Shown piece by piece: positions 5,183 through 5,190 of a stretch of DNA of 5,190 nt (within the stretch, counting starts at the first letter, position 1; each line of letters starts with the position of its first letter). Source of the DNA: Desulfurococcales archaeon ex4484_217_1. Lineage in GTDB: Archaea > Thermoproteota > Thermoprotei_A > EX4484-217-1. The stretch is from assembly GCA_002254745.1 (NCBI GenBank), contig NJED01000060.1, positions 1-5,190 on the forward strand, read 5' to 3'. The position numbers and the translations under genes were made by a program. The notes beneath the pieces are model-generated. The model made no database searches and was not told the origin of the DNA. It saw only the letters and a program-made list of their open reading frames with translations.

Positions 5183-5190
5183 TTTTATAA

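Overview
The window looks like the chromosome of an AT-rich, probably hyperthermophilic archaeon of the Thermoproteota (crenarchaeal type). The evidence is a TFIIS-like factor TFS, a TFB with zinc ribbon and two cyclin repeats, a crenarchaeal-type aIF1, class I lysyl-tRNA synthetase sequence, TATA/BRE promoters and poly-T terminators. I cannot name the genus from the sequence.

Layout. Left: an intact TFS gene (+, 34-375) converges on a minus-strand gene for a group II PLP decarboxylase of the MfnA family (381-1515). The decarboxylase is interrupted by two single-base frameshifts, each in a five-base homopolymer; adding one base at each site restores a near-full-length protein. Centre: 1589-2045 is a cluster of non-coding RNA on the minus strand. 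It holds the two halves of one tRNA-Gln(UUG), exon 1 at 1935-1898 and exon 2 at 1626-1589, 271 bases apart. Each half carries the complement of the other's tail (12 bp plus 4 bp), and together they form a perfect 3-4-3 bulge-helix-bulge at position 37/38. A T-rich terminator follows the 5' half, and a TATA box lies about 25 bases upstream of the 3' half leader. This is the architecture of a split, trans-spliced tRNA. The 5' half has no TATA box of its own at the usual distance. The nearest one (about 2070) would also transcribe a GC-rich, foldable RNA of about 110 nt lying just upstream of the tRNA.

Right of centre: a class I lysyl-tRNA synthetase gene (lysS, +, 2239-3662) is decayed. It has lost the stretch that should carry the KMSKS loop, changes frame at the junction, and contains a 72-bp tandem duplication in the anticodon-binding domain. 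Then come an intact TFB gene (+, 3791-4756) with two candidate promoters and, convergent with it, an intact aIF1 gene (-, 4807-5112).

Taken together, the transcription and translation-initiation factors are intact, while lysS and possibly mfnA are broken. If lysS is truly dead, lysine charging must come from another enzyme elsewhere, such as a class II LysRS. The split tRNA-Gln is the most notable feature of the window.
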